This document shows, one piece after another, positions 25,802 to 34,094 of a stretch of DNA of 64,000 bases. Source of the DNA: CALAED01 sp035765195 (GTDB lineage Bacteria > Actinomycetota > Actinomycetes > Streptosporangiales > Streptosporangiaceae); the NCBI GenBank assembly GCA_035765195.1, contig DASTYC010000046.1, forward strand, positions 62,001 through 126,000, read 5' to 3'. The notes under the pieces are model-generated. The model saw only the letters and a program-made list of their open reading frames with translations. It did not search any database and had not been told where the DNA came from. The position numbers were made by a program, and so were the translations under genes. How positions within the stretch are numbered: the first letter of the stretch is position 1; each line of letters begins with the position of its first letter.

Positions 25802-25830
25802 TTGACTATAGAAATTTGAAGTGCTCTACT
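25802..25830 (+). promoter_or_regulatory. promoter TTGACT-N17-TCTACT with GACTATAGAAATTTGAAGT element
   Basis: The 340-base space between 25573 and 25914 holds a short GGCTGAGCCCC tandem repeat at its left end and this A/T-rich element. TTGACT (25802-25807), 17 bases and TCTACT (25825-25830) point to the gene at 25914. The spacer is almost wholly the ATAGAAATTTGAAGT element, also found upstream of its paralogue (52137-52155). Confidence 0.6.
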
Positions 25831-25913
25831 ACTCATGGCACACCGGCCGGAGACGCTCCGGCGAGTTGGTCGGAAGCCGCACATCTCACCTCTACGTGCG
25901 TCTGGAGGATCAC

Positions 25914-26360
25914 ATGACAGCCTTGCACCCACAGCCGTCGGCTACGACCTCGCCAGATGTCGCTCAGCTGGCCGGCGAGTTCCGCGCCACCGTGCTCCCA
26001 GCGGCTAAGGACTTTCTGAAGCGAGAGATCTCCGCGAACACCCTGCGGGACCGTTGGGGGCCGTACTACTACGACATTTTCCACCCATTCGACCTGAACG
26101 TCGAGCAGGCCTGGCGGAGCGCCACCGACACCGACGGCAAGCTCGAGTCGGGTCCGCCCGCGGCCGACCCCAACCACGAACTCCCCCTCAAGCTCTTCCC
26201 CGTCAGCATCGCGCACAACAACCTCGACCGGCTGATCGAAGTCCTCGCCGGCGAGCTGGGCGATGGCACCGCAGAGGCGACCAAGGTCCCCGAGCGAATT
26301 GTGGACTTCGCGCATGTCGTCGACGCGCTCAATGAACTGTTGACGTCGCTGGCCGAGTAG
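25914..26360 (+). CDS. conserved hypothetical, paralogue of 51653-52093
   Basis: A 148-residue soluble protein with ribosome site GGAGGAT. It is a clear paralogue of the protein at 51653-52093: both read SPD, LP/VPAAxDFLxxxISANxLRxxW, PYYYxxFHxxDLxVExxWR, PxADP, PLxxFPVSxAHNNLDRLIEVLAxELGD and end in xALxxSL. The histidine in AHNNLDRLIE and the acidic residues could form an active site, but no known family is recognised. It is first in a two-gene operon ending at the terminator at 27168. Both copies have the same promoter element, so they are probably coregulated. Confidence 0.8.
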   Translation: MTALHPQPSATTSPDVAQLAGEFRATVLPAAKDFLKREISANTLRDRWGPYYYDIFHPFDLNVEQAWRSATDTDGKLESGPPAADPNHELPLKLFPVSIAHNNLDRLIEVLAGELGDGTAEATKVPERIVDFAHVVDALNELLTSLAE

Positions 26361-26400
26361 GTCGCGGCGGCGACCGTCACACCTCCCTGAAGGGACAAGC

Positions 26401-27135
26401 ATGGACAGTCAGAACATCCTCCAACAGCTGGTCGATCGCGGCATCGCGCCCGGGATCGACGGCGCGACCCTGTCGTCCGCGGACGTCGTCAAGGGTCACG
26501 AGTCGGCCTGGGGCGGGGCCGGCAACCTCTACCCAATCCGTCCCTACACCTTGACGCCTGCAGCGCTCGAGGCCTTCACCGTCCGCGAGCGCATCCACGT
26601 GCGCATCGACGGTCTGGGTGAGGACATCGTCGACCTGCACGGCCTCGGGGTCTACCGGCGGCACGACCCCATCGCCGCCGATGGCCGCGAGCTCGACTGG
26701 GCGGGTGCCACGGTGACCGCGCAGTTCCTGTCGCTTCAGGTGACGGGCCACAGCGAGGTCTTCGGTCAGGTCAAGGTTTCCAACACTCCGGCGAAGCCGG
26801 AGGGTGCCCGAGTGAAGCCGAGCCCGGCGCCGGGTCACGGCAAGGTGATGCCGATCAAGGACTGTGTCACCTCGCTGTACCCCCGGTTCGAGATCGAGGA
26901 GCTCGGGACGGTCGTCGACACCGGCGACCTGGTGGTGCGGCTGGAGTCGCGTATCGCGATGGTTCCGCCCGTCGGAGACGTCTCCCGCACCTCTCGCAAG
27001 TACCCGCTCTACGACAGCGACGGGCGCCAGCTTGGCGAACTGATCGCGGCTGACATCGAGATCGGTGCCCTCCTGCACCACGTTCCGATCGCCAGCGTTG
27101 TCGTGCCGGAAGCGCTCGCTGAGGTAGTGGCCTAA
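26401..27135 (+). CDS. conserved hypothetical protein
   Basis: A 244-residue protein, ATG preceded by GAAGGGA, 40 bases after the upstream gene. It is predicted to be mainly beta-structured: ERIHVRIDGLGEDIVDLHGLGVYRRHDP, TVTAQFLSLQVTGHSEVFGQVKVS, DTGDLVVRLESRIAMVPP. No signal peptide or membrane segment is seen. I do not recognise the family. It ends before a strong terminator, so it closes the operon with the 148-residue protein. It is not visibly related to the partner of the second copy (50901-51647). Confidence 0.78.
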   Translation: MDSQNILQQLVDRGIAPGIDGATLSSADVVKGHESAWGGAGNLYPIRPYTLTPAALEAFTVRERIHVRIDGLGEDIVDLHGLGVYRRHDPIAADGRELDWAGATVTAQFLSLQVTGHSEVFGQVKVSNTPAKPEGARVKPSPAPGHGKVMPIKDCVTSLYPRFEIEELGTVVDTGDLVVRLESRIAMVPPVGDVSRTSRKYPLYDSDGRQLGELIAADIEIGALLHHVPIASVVVPEALAEVVA

Positions 27136-27167
27136 GCTGCGCTTCGGTCGGCGACTTGCGTGAGGCC

Positions 27168-27210
27168 GGGCCGGCCCGTACGAACCACCGTACGGGCCGG
27201 CCCGCGTTTT
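27168..27210 (+). terminator. intrinsic terminator
   Basis: A perfect 15-bp stem, GGGCCGGCCCGTACG (27168-27182) and CGTACGGGCCGGCCC (27189-27203), with a 6-base loop and GCGTTTT after it. It ends the operon 25914-27135. Confidence 0.85.
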
Positions 27211-27275
27211 CGCATGCCCGGCCCGTTTCCCGGGCGTGGTGCCACGCGGGTTCCGAACCTGTCGAACCGGCGGTC

Positions 27276-27313
27276 GCATCCAGTCGCCCCCATCGCATCC
27301 AGTCGCCCCCATC
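27276..27313. repeat. two tandem 19-bp units
   Basis: GCATCCAGTCGCCCCCATC occurs twice in direct succession (27276-27294, 27295-27313), then begins again as GCATCGG. The rest of the 344-base space 27136-27479 holds the terminator and nothing gene-like. Confidence 0.8.
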
Positions 27314-27479
27314 GCATCGGGGCGGCAGGTGCGCGGCCGGGAGCGTACGGGAGGGGATGAGCCGATTGGGCGCGGGCCGGTCGTCACGGCGAGGTCGCGA
27401 GGCCGGCCGCGCGGGGGCTCTCAGCGCCCCACGGGGGAGGTCCGCCCGGGGCTACGTCGGGCGGACCGGTCCCGTCGCG

Positions 27480-28907
27480 TCACGCCGAGTCGTGCTGAAC
27501 CTCGGCGAACGCCTTCGTGGGAGCGACATAGGGGCGGATCATCAGCGCCGGGACGACCCCGAGCAAGGTGACGACCGCCAGCACGATCACGGCCGGGCCG
27601 AAGCCGTCGACGAAGGCGTCGGGCGAGCTGAAGTTGCCGGTGCTCGAGAACACCGCCACCGCCACCGCCACGCCGAAGACGGCGCCGACCTGCCGGACCG
27701 TGTTGCCCACACCGGACGCCATGCCGAAACGGTCCGGCTCGACGGACCTCATCACGGCGGATACGACCGTGACGTACGACATGGCCACACCGATCCCGGC
27801 GACGAACAACGGGATGATGAGCGTGCCGTAGGTGGCGCCAGAAAGCGAGAGCGGGCCGATGACGAAGAACGCCGCGGCGAACAGCACGAATCCCGTGATC
27901 ACCAGCGGCCGCTCACCGATCTTGTCGGTGAGCTGACCCGCCAGCGGCGCGACGAATGGCGCCAGGGACACCCACGGCAGCAGCCGAATACCGACCCCGA
28001 GGGCGTCGTGTCCCTCGGCCAGCTGGAGGTACTGCGCGAACATGAAGGCGTTGCCGTAAAGGGCGGCCCCCAGCGTAAAGCTCGCGCCCACTCCCCCGGC
28101 GAAACTTTTGTTGCTGAACATCGACAACGGCATCATCGGGGCGGGGCTCCGGTGTTCCCAGACCAGGAACGCGACCAGCGCGGCCACACCTCCGATGATC
28201 CCGAACAGCACCGACGGCGCGGTCCAGCCGGCATCTCCACCGCGCAGCAGCGCCTGGGCGACCGCGACGACACCCGCGGTGGACAAGATCAGACCCATGA
28301 CGTCGATGGGCAGCACGGCGCCCCGCGACTCGGTGATCTGGCTCAGGCTCAGGAAGATCAACACGATGCCGATGGGCACGTTGAGCCAGAAGATCCACTC
28401 CCAGGCCAGCACCTGGATGACCGCGCCGCCGACAAGCGGGCCGAGCGCCACGGCCATGCCGGTGACCGCACCCCAGATGCCGAACGCCGCGCCTCGTTTC
28501 TCCGGCGGCGTCGCGGCGCTGATGACCGCGAGCGCGAGGGCGGTCGCGATGCCGCCGCCCATTCCCTGGAAGGCGCGCGCGGCGATCAGCATTTCGATGC
28601 TCGAGCTGAGCGCCGCCCACACGGAACAGATCGTGAAGATCCCTACTCCGACGACGAACAGCAATCGCCGGCCGTAGCGGTCGCCGAGCGCCGAGCCCGT
28701 GAGGATAAGGGCGGCAAAGCCGATCTCATAGGCGTTGATGGTCCAGCCCAGCCCGGTCGCGTCGGCTCCCAGCTCGATCCTCAGGGTCGGCAGCGCGGTC
28801 ATGACGACCAGCACATCGAGGCCGACCATGAACGACGCGACCGAAACGATGAGGATCGTCCATCGCTGCCGTTGCACCGAATAGGTCTCTTGATCGTTGC
28901 GGGCCAT
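27480..28907 (-). CDS. MFS drug:proton antiporter, DHA2 (14-helix) family
   Basis: A 475-residue membrane protein with about 14 hydrophobic helices. Motif A is GSALGDRYGRRLLFVVG (about residues 70-86) and motif C is AVTGMAVALGPLVGGAVI; the N-terminal FMVGLDVLVVMTALPTL is the DHA2 signature around the first helix (VxxALP). Such exporters expel antibiotics and other amphiphiles. Here it is a candidate exporter for a cluster product. Its promoter (29006-29034) carries a palindromic operator shared with the VOC gene, and an ArsR gene is divergent from it. Confidence 0.9.
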   Translation of the reverse strand: MARNDQETYSVQRQRWTILIVSVASFMVGLDVLVVMTALPTLRIELGADATGLGWTINAYEIGFAALILTGSALGDRYGRRLLFVVGVGIFTICSVWAALSSSIEMLIAARAFQGMGGGIATALALAVISAATPPEKRGAAFGIWGAVTGMAVALGPLVGGAVIQVLAWEWIFWLNVPIGIVLIFLSLSQITESRGAVLPIDVMGLILSTAGVVAVAQALLRGGDAGWTAPSVLFGIIGGVAALVAFLVWEHRSPAPMMPLSMFSNKSFAGGVGASFTLGAALYGNAFMFAQYLQLAEGHDALGVGIRLLPWVSLAPFVAPLAGQLTDKIGERPLVITGFVLFAAAFFVIGPLSLSGATYGTLIIPLFVAGIGVAMSYVTVVSAVMRSVEPDRFGMASGVGNTVRQVGAVFGVAVAVAVFSSTGNFSSPDAFVDGFGPAVIVLAVVTLLGVVPALMIRPYVAPTKAFAEVQHDSA

Positions 28908-29005
28908 GGATGCTCCAGCTGATGAGCTTTGCGCGACCTCGGCGCCCGAGGATGCGGGTCGGTCGGTGACAGTCAGCGGTCGAGGACCCTACCGGGCCCG
29001 GTGAA

Positions 29006-29034
29006 ACGTTAGCGGACGCTTTCGAAAGCGTCAA
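29006..29034 (-). promoter_or_regulatory. MFS promoter with 18-bp palindromic operator in spacer
   Basis: On the minus strand TTGACG (29034-29029), 17 bases and TAACGT (29011-29006). The perfect palindrome GACGCTTTCGAAAGCGTC (29015-29032) fills the spacer, so a bound regulator would block the polymerase. The VOC promoter at 31580-31608 has the same design with one changed base in the palindrome. Confidence 0.72.
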
Positions 29035-29182
29035 CCGTCGCTTGTTCATGACCGAAGGGGGCGACCACCGGACATGGACCTTGACGTGCGCTGCTCACGG
29101 CTGCCAGCATTTAAGTAAAAAATTCTGTAGTGCCTGGAAGCTCACTCGCCGAACGCGGCGATGCACGCCTTGCGATGAACAT

Positions 29183-29206
29183 GACCGTAAGCTTAGCCTT
29201 ACGGTC
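29183..29206. promoter_or_regulatory. ArsR autoregulatory dyad
   Basis: GACCGTAAG (29183-29191) and CTTACGGTC (29198-29206) are perfect inverted repeats separated by six bases and end directly at the GTG start codon of the ArsR gene. Such a placement fits autorepression. The sequence differs from the MFS operator. Confidence 0.6.
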
Positions 29207-29515
29207 GTGGTCACTTACGGAGACGCCGGTCTGGGTCTGCTCGGTGATCCCACCCGTCGGGCCATCTTCGAGCTGCTGGCGCACGGGCCATGCTCCGTAG
29301 GCGAACTCGCCAAGCAACTGCCCATCAGCAGGCCCGCCGTCTCACAGCATCTCCGGATGCTCAAAGAAGGCGGTCTCGTGCGTTGCCGGCCCGAAGGAAC
29401 TCGACATATTTATCAGCTTGATCCGGCCGGTCTCAGCGCCTTGCGCGACTATCTCGACCGCACCTGCCGACGGGCGGCGGCGGCGGCCCTGGATGGCGAG
29501 CCGGATATCGGGTAG
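29207..29515 (+). CDS. ArsR family winged-helix regulator
   Basis: About 102 residues from the GTG directly after the dyad; no ribosome site is visible, so the mRNA may be leaderless. The winged helix is complete: LGLLGDPTRRAIFELLAHGPCSVGELAKQLPISRPAVSQHLRMLKEGGLVRCRPEGTRHIYQLDPAGL. There is no classic metal site; a cysteine lies in GPCSVGEL and another at the C-terminus. It is divergent from the MFS gene and may control it together with the VOC gene. The 127 bases to the P450 gene hold nothing notable. Confidence 0.85.
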   Translation: MVTYGDAGLGLLGDPTRRAIFELLAHGPCSVGELAKQLPISRPAVSQHLRMLKEGGLVRCRPEGTRHIYQLDPAGLSALRDYLDRTCRRAAAAALDGEPDIG

Positions 29516-29642
29516 CGGCCGACTCCCCGCCGCGCGCGATCCGCATTCGCGCGATTCTGCCGCCACTCGAACAATGCCATTTCGACCGGTCCGGGCTATG
29601 GTGCGAGAAATTTGCTCTCACTCCCGCTAGCGAGGTGGCCTG

Positions 29643-30881
29643 ATGTCGGAGTCCTTGGGTGACCTGTACGATCCCTTCGGCACGCACATGGATGATCCGT
29701 GGCCGTTCTACACCCGTGCCCAGCGCGAGACGCCCATTTTCTTCTCGCCCGTCCTCAAGGCATGGGTCCTGACGCGCCTGGATGACGTAAGAAAGGTGCT
29801 ACGCGACGGGAAGACATATTCGTCGGCCAATGTGCTGAGGCCGCTCGCGCCGTTCAGCCCGCGCGTTTTCCCGGTATTGGCGTCGGGATATCCCATGGTG
29901 CCGCCGCTGCTCATGCTGGACGGAGAGCAGCATCGCAGGCAGCGGGCACCTTATGCCGATGCCCTGTCCGCCGACCACGTGCACGACTTGGAGCCGTATA
30001 TCACCAAGCAGGCCGCCGCCCTGATCGACAAATTCACGGCCGGCGGACCTACCGCGGACCTGGTGGCGGACTACGCCAACCCGCTGCCCACGTCGATCAT
30101 CTGCCACCTGATGGGTTTCGCGCCCGAAGATCACGACACGCTCGGCGACGACACGCGCCTCGCGGCCGGGCTCGCCATGGGCCATCGATTCGATTCCGAA
30201 GACGAGCAGGTCGAGGCGGCTCATGCCTGGGTGCGATCGCAGCGGATGATCGGCCGCTACGCGGTCGAACGGCGCGCCAAGCCGGAAGGCGATCTGCTCA
30301 GCCATGTGGTCGCGGCCTGGGCGCCCGGCGAAGATCCGCTGACCCCGCAGCAGGAGGCGGGGATCGCGGGCGAACTGTTCGGGGTCATCATCGCCGGCCA
30401 CAACACACCTTCGGCGGCGATCGCCGACGGCCTGCTGAGGCTGCTGGAGGATCCCGAGCGGTGGCGGCTGCTGTGCGACCGGCCGGATCTGATCCCGAAC
30501 GCGGTCGAGGAGATCGCGCGCTTCAGCACCCCCTTCCACATCTTCCTGCGCAAGACCACCGAGGACACCACGCTGGCCGGCCGGGAACTGCCCGCCGGTG
30601 CGGAGATCGCGGTGTGGCTCGCCGCGGCCAACCGGGACGAGAGCGTCTTCGAGCGGGCCAACGAGTTCGACATCACGAGGCCGATCACGGGCAGCCATCT
30701 CGGCTTCGGTGTCGGCGCCCACTTCTGCGTCGGCGCCGGTCTCGCACGTCGCGAGCTCGAGATCACCCTGCGACTGCTCACCGAGCGCCTTCCCGGGTTG
30801 CGGCTGGTTCCCGATCAGCGCATCTCGTTCTGTCCGTCGATCAGCCAGCGCGGGCCGCTCTCGCTGCCCGTCACCTGGTAG
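29643..30881 (+). CDS. cytochrome P450
   Basis: A 412-residue bacterial class P450, ATG behind GAGGTGG. The heme loop is GFGVGAHFCVGAGLARRE (Cys near residue 358), the ExxR motif is in AVEEIARFSTP and the I-helix reads VIIAGHNTPS. The usual acidic residue before the I-helix Thr is Asn here, which may alter proton delivery. Cytosolic, needing a ferredoxin partner that is not in the window. In an enediyne cluster it could hydroxylate or oxidise the core or a peripheral unit; substrate unknown. A bidirectional terminator follows. Confidence 0.92.
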   Translation: MSESLGDLYDPFGTHMDDPWPFYTRAQRETPIFFSPVLKAWVLTRLDDVRKVLRDGKTYSSANVLRPLAPFSPRVFPVLASGYPMVPPLLMLDGEQHRRQRAPYADALSADHVHDLEPYITKQAAALIDKFTAGGPTADLVADYANPLPTSIICHLMGFAPEDHDTLGDDTRLAAGLAMGHRFDSEDEQVEAAHAWVRSQRMIGRYAVERRAKPEGDLLSHVVAAWAPGEDPLTPQQEAGIAGELFGVIIAGHNTPSAAIADGLLRLLEDPERWRLLCDRPDLIPNAVEEIARFSTPFHIFLRKTTEDTTLAGRELPAGAEIAVWLAAANRDESVFERANEFDITRPITGSHLGFGVGAHFCVGAGLARRELEITLRLLTERLPGLRLVPDQRISFCPSISQRGPLSLPVTW

Positions 30882-30905
30882 GCGGCGGCCGGCCGGGCAA
30901 CGAAA

Positions 30906-30957
30906 AAGGCCTCCGGCGCGACGGGAGACTCGGCGTCTCCATCGCGGCGGAGGCCTT
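30906..30957. terminator. bidirectional hairpin between convergent genes
   Basis: AAGGCCTCCG (from 30906) and CGGAGGCCTT (to 30957) enclose a second stem GGAGAC/GTCTCC. The GAAAAA before it gives a T-run in the minus-strand reading, so it ends the VOC transcript and probably that of the P450 too. Confidence 0.75.
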
Positions 30958-30999
30958 CGCTCGCCAGGAGCGGAGGGAAGCCATCCGGTCCGGGCCGGT

Positions 31000-31473
31000 T
31001 CAGCCGCCCATCATCTCGGCCATGCGCTTCATGAGCTCTTCCTCGGTCACGTCCTCGACGTGCGACGCGACGGTCCAGCCGTGGCCGAACGGGTCGATGA
31101 TGAAAGCGTCGCGGTCGCCGTAGAACTGGTCCTCCGGCGGGCGCTTGACCGTGGCGCCGAGCTTCGCGGCCCGCTCGACGACCGCGTCCACGTTGTCGAC
31201 GTAGATGAAGAGGAACACCGGCGAGCCGTCGAGACCATCCTTGGGCGGCGCCTTGGTCCCCCGGTCGGGGAATTCGTCCTCGAGCATGACGACCGCGTCG
31301 CCGATCTCGAGCTCGGCGTGGATGATCGTCCCTCCGGGGCCCGGGTAACGCATGCGCTCGGTCGCCTCAAAGACCTCGGAATAGAACTCAATCGCCTTGG
31401 CCCCGCCCTGAACAATGAGCGTGGGCGTGACACGGCGATACGAATCTGGGATCGGGTTGGGCTTGGTTGCCAT
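31000..31473 (-). CDS. VOC/glyoxalase-fold protein (PhnB-like)
   Basis: A 157-residue protein from the ATG after AAGGACCGACC. It shows the PhnB-like VOC pattern: SYRRVTPTLIVQGGAKAIEFYSEVFEATERMR, HAELEIGDAVVMLEDEFP, VFLFIYVDNVDAVVERAAKLGATVKRPPEDQFYGDRDAFIIDPFGHGWTVASHVEDV. VOC proteins include glyoxalases and resistance proteins binding glycopeptides or bleomycin. It shares its promoter-operator design with the MFS exporter, so a joint detoxification or resistance role is plausible. Confidence 0.88.
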   Translation of the reverse strand: MATKPNPIPDSYRRVTPTLIVQGGAKAIEFYSEVFEATERMRYPGPGGTIIHAELEIGDAVVMLEDEFPDRGTKAPPKDGLDGSPVFLFIYVDNVDAVVERAAKLGATVKRPPEDQFYGDRDAFIIDPFGHGWTVASHVEDVTEEELMKRMAEMMGG

Positions 31474-31579
31474 GGTCGGTCCTTTGGTCAGCGCGATGGA
31501 GACGATCGACCCGGCGGCCGCCGACGGGCCGCGGACGATGACGCCGGCGTTTCCGGGTCGGTGAGCCAGTAGAGCTGAA

Positions 31580-31608
31580 ACGTTAGCCGATGCTTTCGAA
31601 AGCGTCAA
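31580..31608 (-). promoter_or_regulatory. VOC gene promoter with near-palindromic operator
   Basis: Minus strand: TTGACG (31608-31603), 17 bases and TAACGT (31585-31580). The spacer reads CTTTCGAAAGCATCGGC, as in the MFS promoter except for two bases. The flanks TGAAACG and AACCGTC are also the same in both. Confidence 0.7.
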
Positions 31609-31774
31609 CCGTCACTCCTGGCCCTAGAGTCGATGTAGCTGCAATAACACGGGCGAAATCTTGCGTAAGCGGAGCCTTGCGGTCAGGGATCTACAGGGAA
31701 CGAGACCCGCGACCGGCCGGTCGCGTCCATGACCGGCGAAGCACGGCTTCGCCGCCGGCACCTGGCGAGCGCCG

Positions 31775-31848
31775 TCCCCCGCGCGGGACTCGAACCCGCA
31801 TTTACCCGATTTTAAGTCGGATGCCTCTTCCCATTGGGCTACCGGGGG
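31775..31848 (-). tRNA. tRNA-like gene, anticodon UAA, short variable loop
   Basis: A 74-base cloverleaf on the minus strand: acceptor CCCCCGG/GCGGGGG (last pair G-G), D arm GCC...GGC, anticodon stem TCCGA/TCGGG with loop CTTAAAA, variable loop of five bases (TAAAT), and T arm GCGGG-TTCGAGT-CCCGC. The anticodon UAA would read the leucine codon UUA, which is rare in such genomes. Leucine tRNAs have a long variable arm, which is missing here, so charging with leucine is doubtful. No CCA is encoded. Confidence 0.8.
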
Positions 31849-32004
31849 TTGAGCCGGGGCAAAATTCACATGACCGCGGCAACGGGCAAAATGGCCGTTG
31901 GCGGGCATGCCAATGACGGATTTGCGGCGATAGAGTCTTTTTCCGGCCCCGGTGGACGCCATTCGGCCGTGGTCCGTCCACCGGGGGCGGTCGGGCGGGC
32001 GGTC

Positions 32005-32829
32005 TCAGGCGACGATCGCCACGATCTCCAGGTAGTCGGCGCCCGCGACCAAGGTCCCGTCGGTGGCCCGGTTGGCCCCGGCGATCTCCGCGATGGCGGC
32101 CTGTGCCAGCCGCTCACGACCCTCGGGCGGCAGCTTCTCTTCGGCGGCCCGCCAGGGGGCGAGATGACGGCGGAGCAGGTCGACCTGGTCCTCGGCCGAG
32201 GCGGCGCACCATTCGTCCGTACGGGGCACGGCGGTGAGCGACGTCACTCCGGAGCCGAACAGCCGCCGGCAATGCTCCTCGTCGCCCCACAGCACCGGAG
32301 GCGTCGGGCGCGGCGCCGACGCCGGCGGGGGCGGCATGTGCGCGGCGATGATCTTCTGCAGCCGCGCCACCAGTCCGCCGGGCGTCCAGTTGGCCATCCC
32401 GATCCGCCCGCCCGGCCGGCAGACCCGCATCAGTTCGTGCGCCGTGCGCTGCTGGTCGGCGGCGTACATGGCGCCGAAGCTGGACAACACCACGTCGAAG
32501 CTGTCGTCTTCGAAGGGCAGGTCCTGGGCGTCCGCGACCTCGACCCGCAGGTCCAGACCTTCCGCGACCGCCCGCCGGGACGCCGTCTCCAGCATCGCGG
32601 GCACGAAGTCCGTCGCGGTGACCCGGGCGCCCCGCCGAGCGGCGGCGAGGGCCGAGTTCCCGGTGCCCGTCGCCACGTCCAGGACGCGGTGGCCGCTGTG
32701 CACATCGGCGGCGAACGCGAGCAGCTCGCTCACCAAGACGTCCTGCACGGCGATCGGCTGGTAATCGGCGGCACCCCACACAGCGCGCATGCGCTCGCTT
32801 TGAGCTTGGATCTGCGGTGCTGTTGTCAT
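32005..32829 (-). CDS. class I SAM-dependent methyltransferase
   Basis: A 274-residue protein from the ATG after AGGGGATGCG. The SAM site is HRVLDVATGTGNSALAAARRGARVTATDFVPAML (motif I at about residues 48-60), then VADAQDLPFEDDSFDVVLSSFG (motif II-III) and RVCRPGGRIGMANW. This is the UbiE/Coq5-like group of small-molecule methyltransferases. It is divergent from an AraC-type regulator. In the cluster context it might methylate a sugar, sulfur or oxygen position, but nothing in the sequence selects the substrate. Confidence 0.88.
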   Translation of the reverse strand: MTTAPQIQAQSERMRAVWGAADYQPIAVQDVLVSELLAFAADVHSGHRVLDVATGTGNSALAAARRGARVTATDFVPAMLETASRRAVAEGLDLRVEVADAQDLPFEDDSFDVVLSSFGAMYAADQQRTAHELMRVCRPGGRIGMANWTPGGLVARLQKIIAAHMPPPPASAPRPTPPVLWGDEEHCRRLFGSGVTSLTAVPRTDEWCAASAEDQVDLLRRHLAPWRAAEEKLPPEGRERLAQAAIAEIAGANRATDGTLVAGADYLEIVAIVA

Positions 32830-33006
32830 CGCATCCCCTTTAATTGGCCGGCCACGACGACCGGCACTATTTAATTTAATAGTCCGATGTTCCCGGCCCA
32901 TATCACGGCCGTCAACCCGCGCCGGTTGTTCATGCCCGTGGACCCCGCTTCGGCCAAGAGGTAGCCTCCACACAGGCACGACGGCTCGAGGAAAGGGCCG
33001 AAGAAA

Positions 33007-33459
33007 ATGGGGAACAACACGATGGCGGATGTCATCGACGAGGTAATCAAGGACATCTACGCCCGTTTCAGCGAGCCGATCACAATCGATGATATGGCGC
33101 GGGTCGCGATATACAGCAGATTCCACTTCTCGCGAATGTTTCGCAGCGCGGTCGGCGTCCCGCCGGGCCAGTTCCTCACCGCGGTGCGCATCCACGAGGC
33201 GAAGCGGCTGCTCCTGTCCACCTCGTTGACGGTGAAGGAGATCACCGCGCGCGTCGGCTACACCAGCGTCGGAACCTTCAGCGCCAGGTTCAAGAACGTC
33301 GTCGGGCTGTCCCCCACCGCCTACCGCGACTGCGGCCTGCGCGCCATCGAGGCGAGGGGGGCCGGCGATGCGCCGGCACAGGCGGACGCCGTCGTGGCCG
33401 CCGCGGACGCGATCGTGGCCGCCGCGGACGGTGTTGTCGTCGCGGTCGGCGCCCGATGA
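33007..33459 (+). CDS. AraC family regulator, DNA-binding domain only
   Basis: A 150-residue protein. About residues 10-115 form the two helix-turn-helix motifs (ITIDDMARVAIYSRFHFSRMFRSAVGVPPGQFLTAVRIHEAKRLLL; VKEITARVGYTSVGTFSARFKNVVGLSPTAYR). There is no effector domain; the C-terminus is a short repeat of ADAVVAAADAIVAAADGV. The start could also be the ATG five codons downstream. It is divergent from a methyltransferase gene and convergent with the end of the enediyne operon, which it may influence, though no site is visible. Confidence 0.85.
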   Translation: MGNNTMADVIDEVIKDIYARFSEPITIDDMARVAIYSRFHFSRMFRSAVGVPPGQFLTAVRIHEAKRLLLSTSLTVKEITARVGYTSVGTFSARFKNVVGLSPTAYRDCGLRAIEARGAGDAPAQADAVVAAADAIVAAADGVVVAVGAR

Positions 33460-33545
33460 CAGGGTGATGATCGCGACGGTCGCCGGGACTGACGCGGGCG
33501 GTTCGGCCGACGGCCGCCCGCCCGCGTCCGCACGTGGACCGGTCG

Positions 33546-34094
33546 TCAGGCGCGAGGTCGCAGCCCGCGGAAACGGCCTCGCACGAAGAGCAGGCCGTCC
33601 ACGTCCGTGGCGTGGTCGAGCGACAGCAGCCGGCCGACGACGATCGTGTGATCGCCGCCGTCACAGGTACGCCACAGCTCGCATTCGAAGTGGGCCACGG
33701 CACCGGTGATCAACGGCGCGCCGGTCAGCGGCCCCGGTACGCACTCGATGCCCGCGAACTGCGCCTCGCCAAGCGGGCGGCCGAGGTCGGCGAAATGCCG
33801 GGCGATCCGCTCCTGGTCGGCGGCGAGCACCGAGATGCCGAAGAAGCCCAGACAGATCCGGCGGTGCATGATCGCCTGGCGGTCGATGCACACCAGCACG
33901 AGCGGCGGGTGCAGCGAGACCGACGTAAAGGAGTTGGCGGTCATCCCGTGCGGGATACGGCCCCCCACCGTCACCACGGTGACCCCTGTCGCGAACGTCC
34001 CGAAGGCGCGCTTGAGCACCGCGGTCTCGGCGTTGTCGGCGGTCACCATGGCAGGCGACGCGGCCGCCCGCGACGTCACGGCGTTGACGGTCAT
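33546..34094 (-). CDS. flavin reductase, enediyne E6 type
   Basis: A 182-residue protein whose ATG overlaps the stop of the thioesterase gene (ATGA), so it is translated with the cassette. The FMN-binding split-barrel pattern is seen: AFGTFATGVTVVTVGGRIPHGMTANSFTSVSLHPPLVLVCIDR, with GISVLAADQERIARHFA following. Family members such as the C-1027 E6 protein use NADH to make reduced FAD for a two-component monooxygenase. No large-component monooxygenase is in the cassette itself; candidates are the acyl-CoA-dehydrogenase-fold enzymes at 19621 and 23080 or genes outside. Confidence 0.9.
   Translation of the reverse strand: MTVNAVTSRAAASPAMVTADNAETAVLKRAFGTFATGVTVVTVGGRIPHGMTANSFTSVSLHPPLVLVCIDRQAIMHRRICLGFFGISVLAADQERIARHFADLGRPLGEAQFAGIECVPGPLTGAPLITGAVAHFECELWRTCDGGDHTIVVGRLLSLDHATDVDGLLFVRGRFRGLRPRA

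Noticed and set aside
27156..28922. 588-codon open frame on the + strand
   Set aside because: Antisense to the MFS gene; the product is highly charged and repetitive with no domain.
31775..31848. Integration site of a mobile element at the tRNA gene
   Set aside because: No integrase gene and no duplicate of the tRNA 3' end were found in the window.
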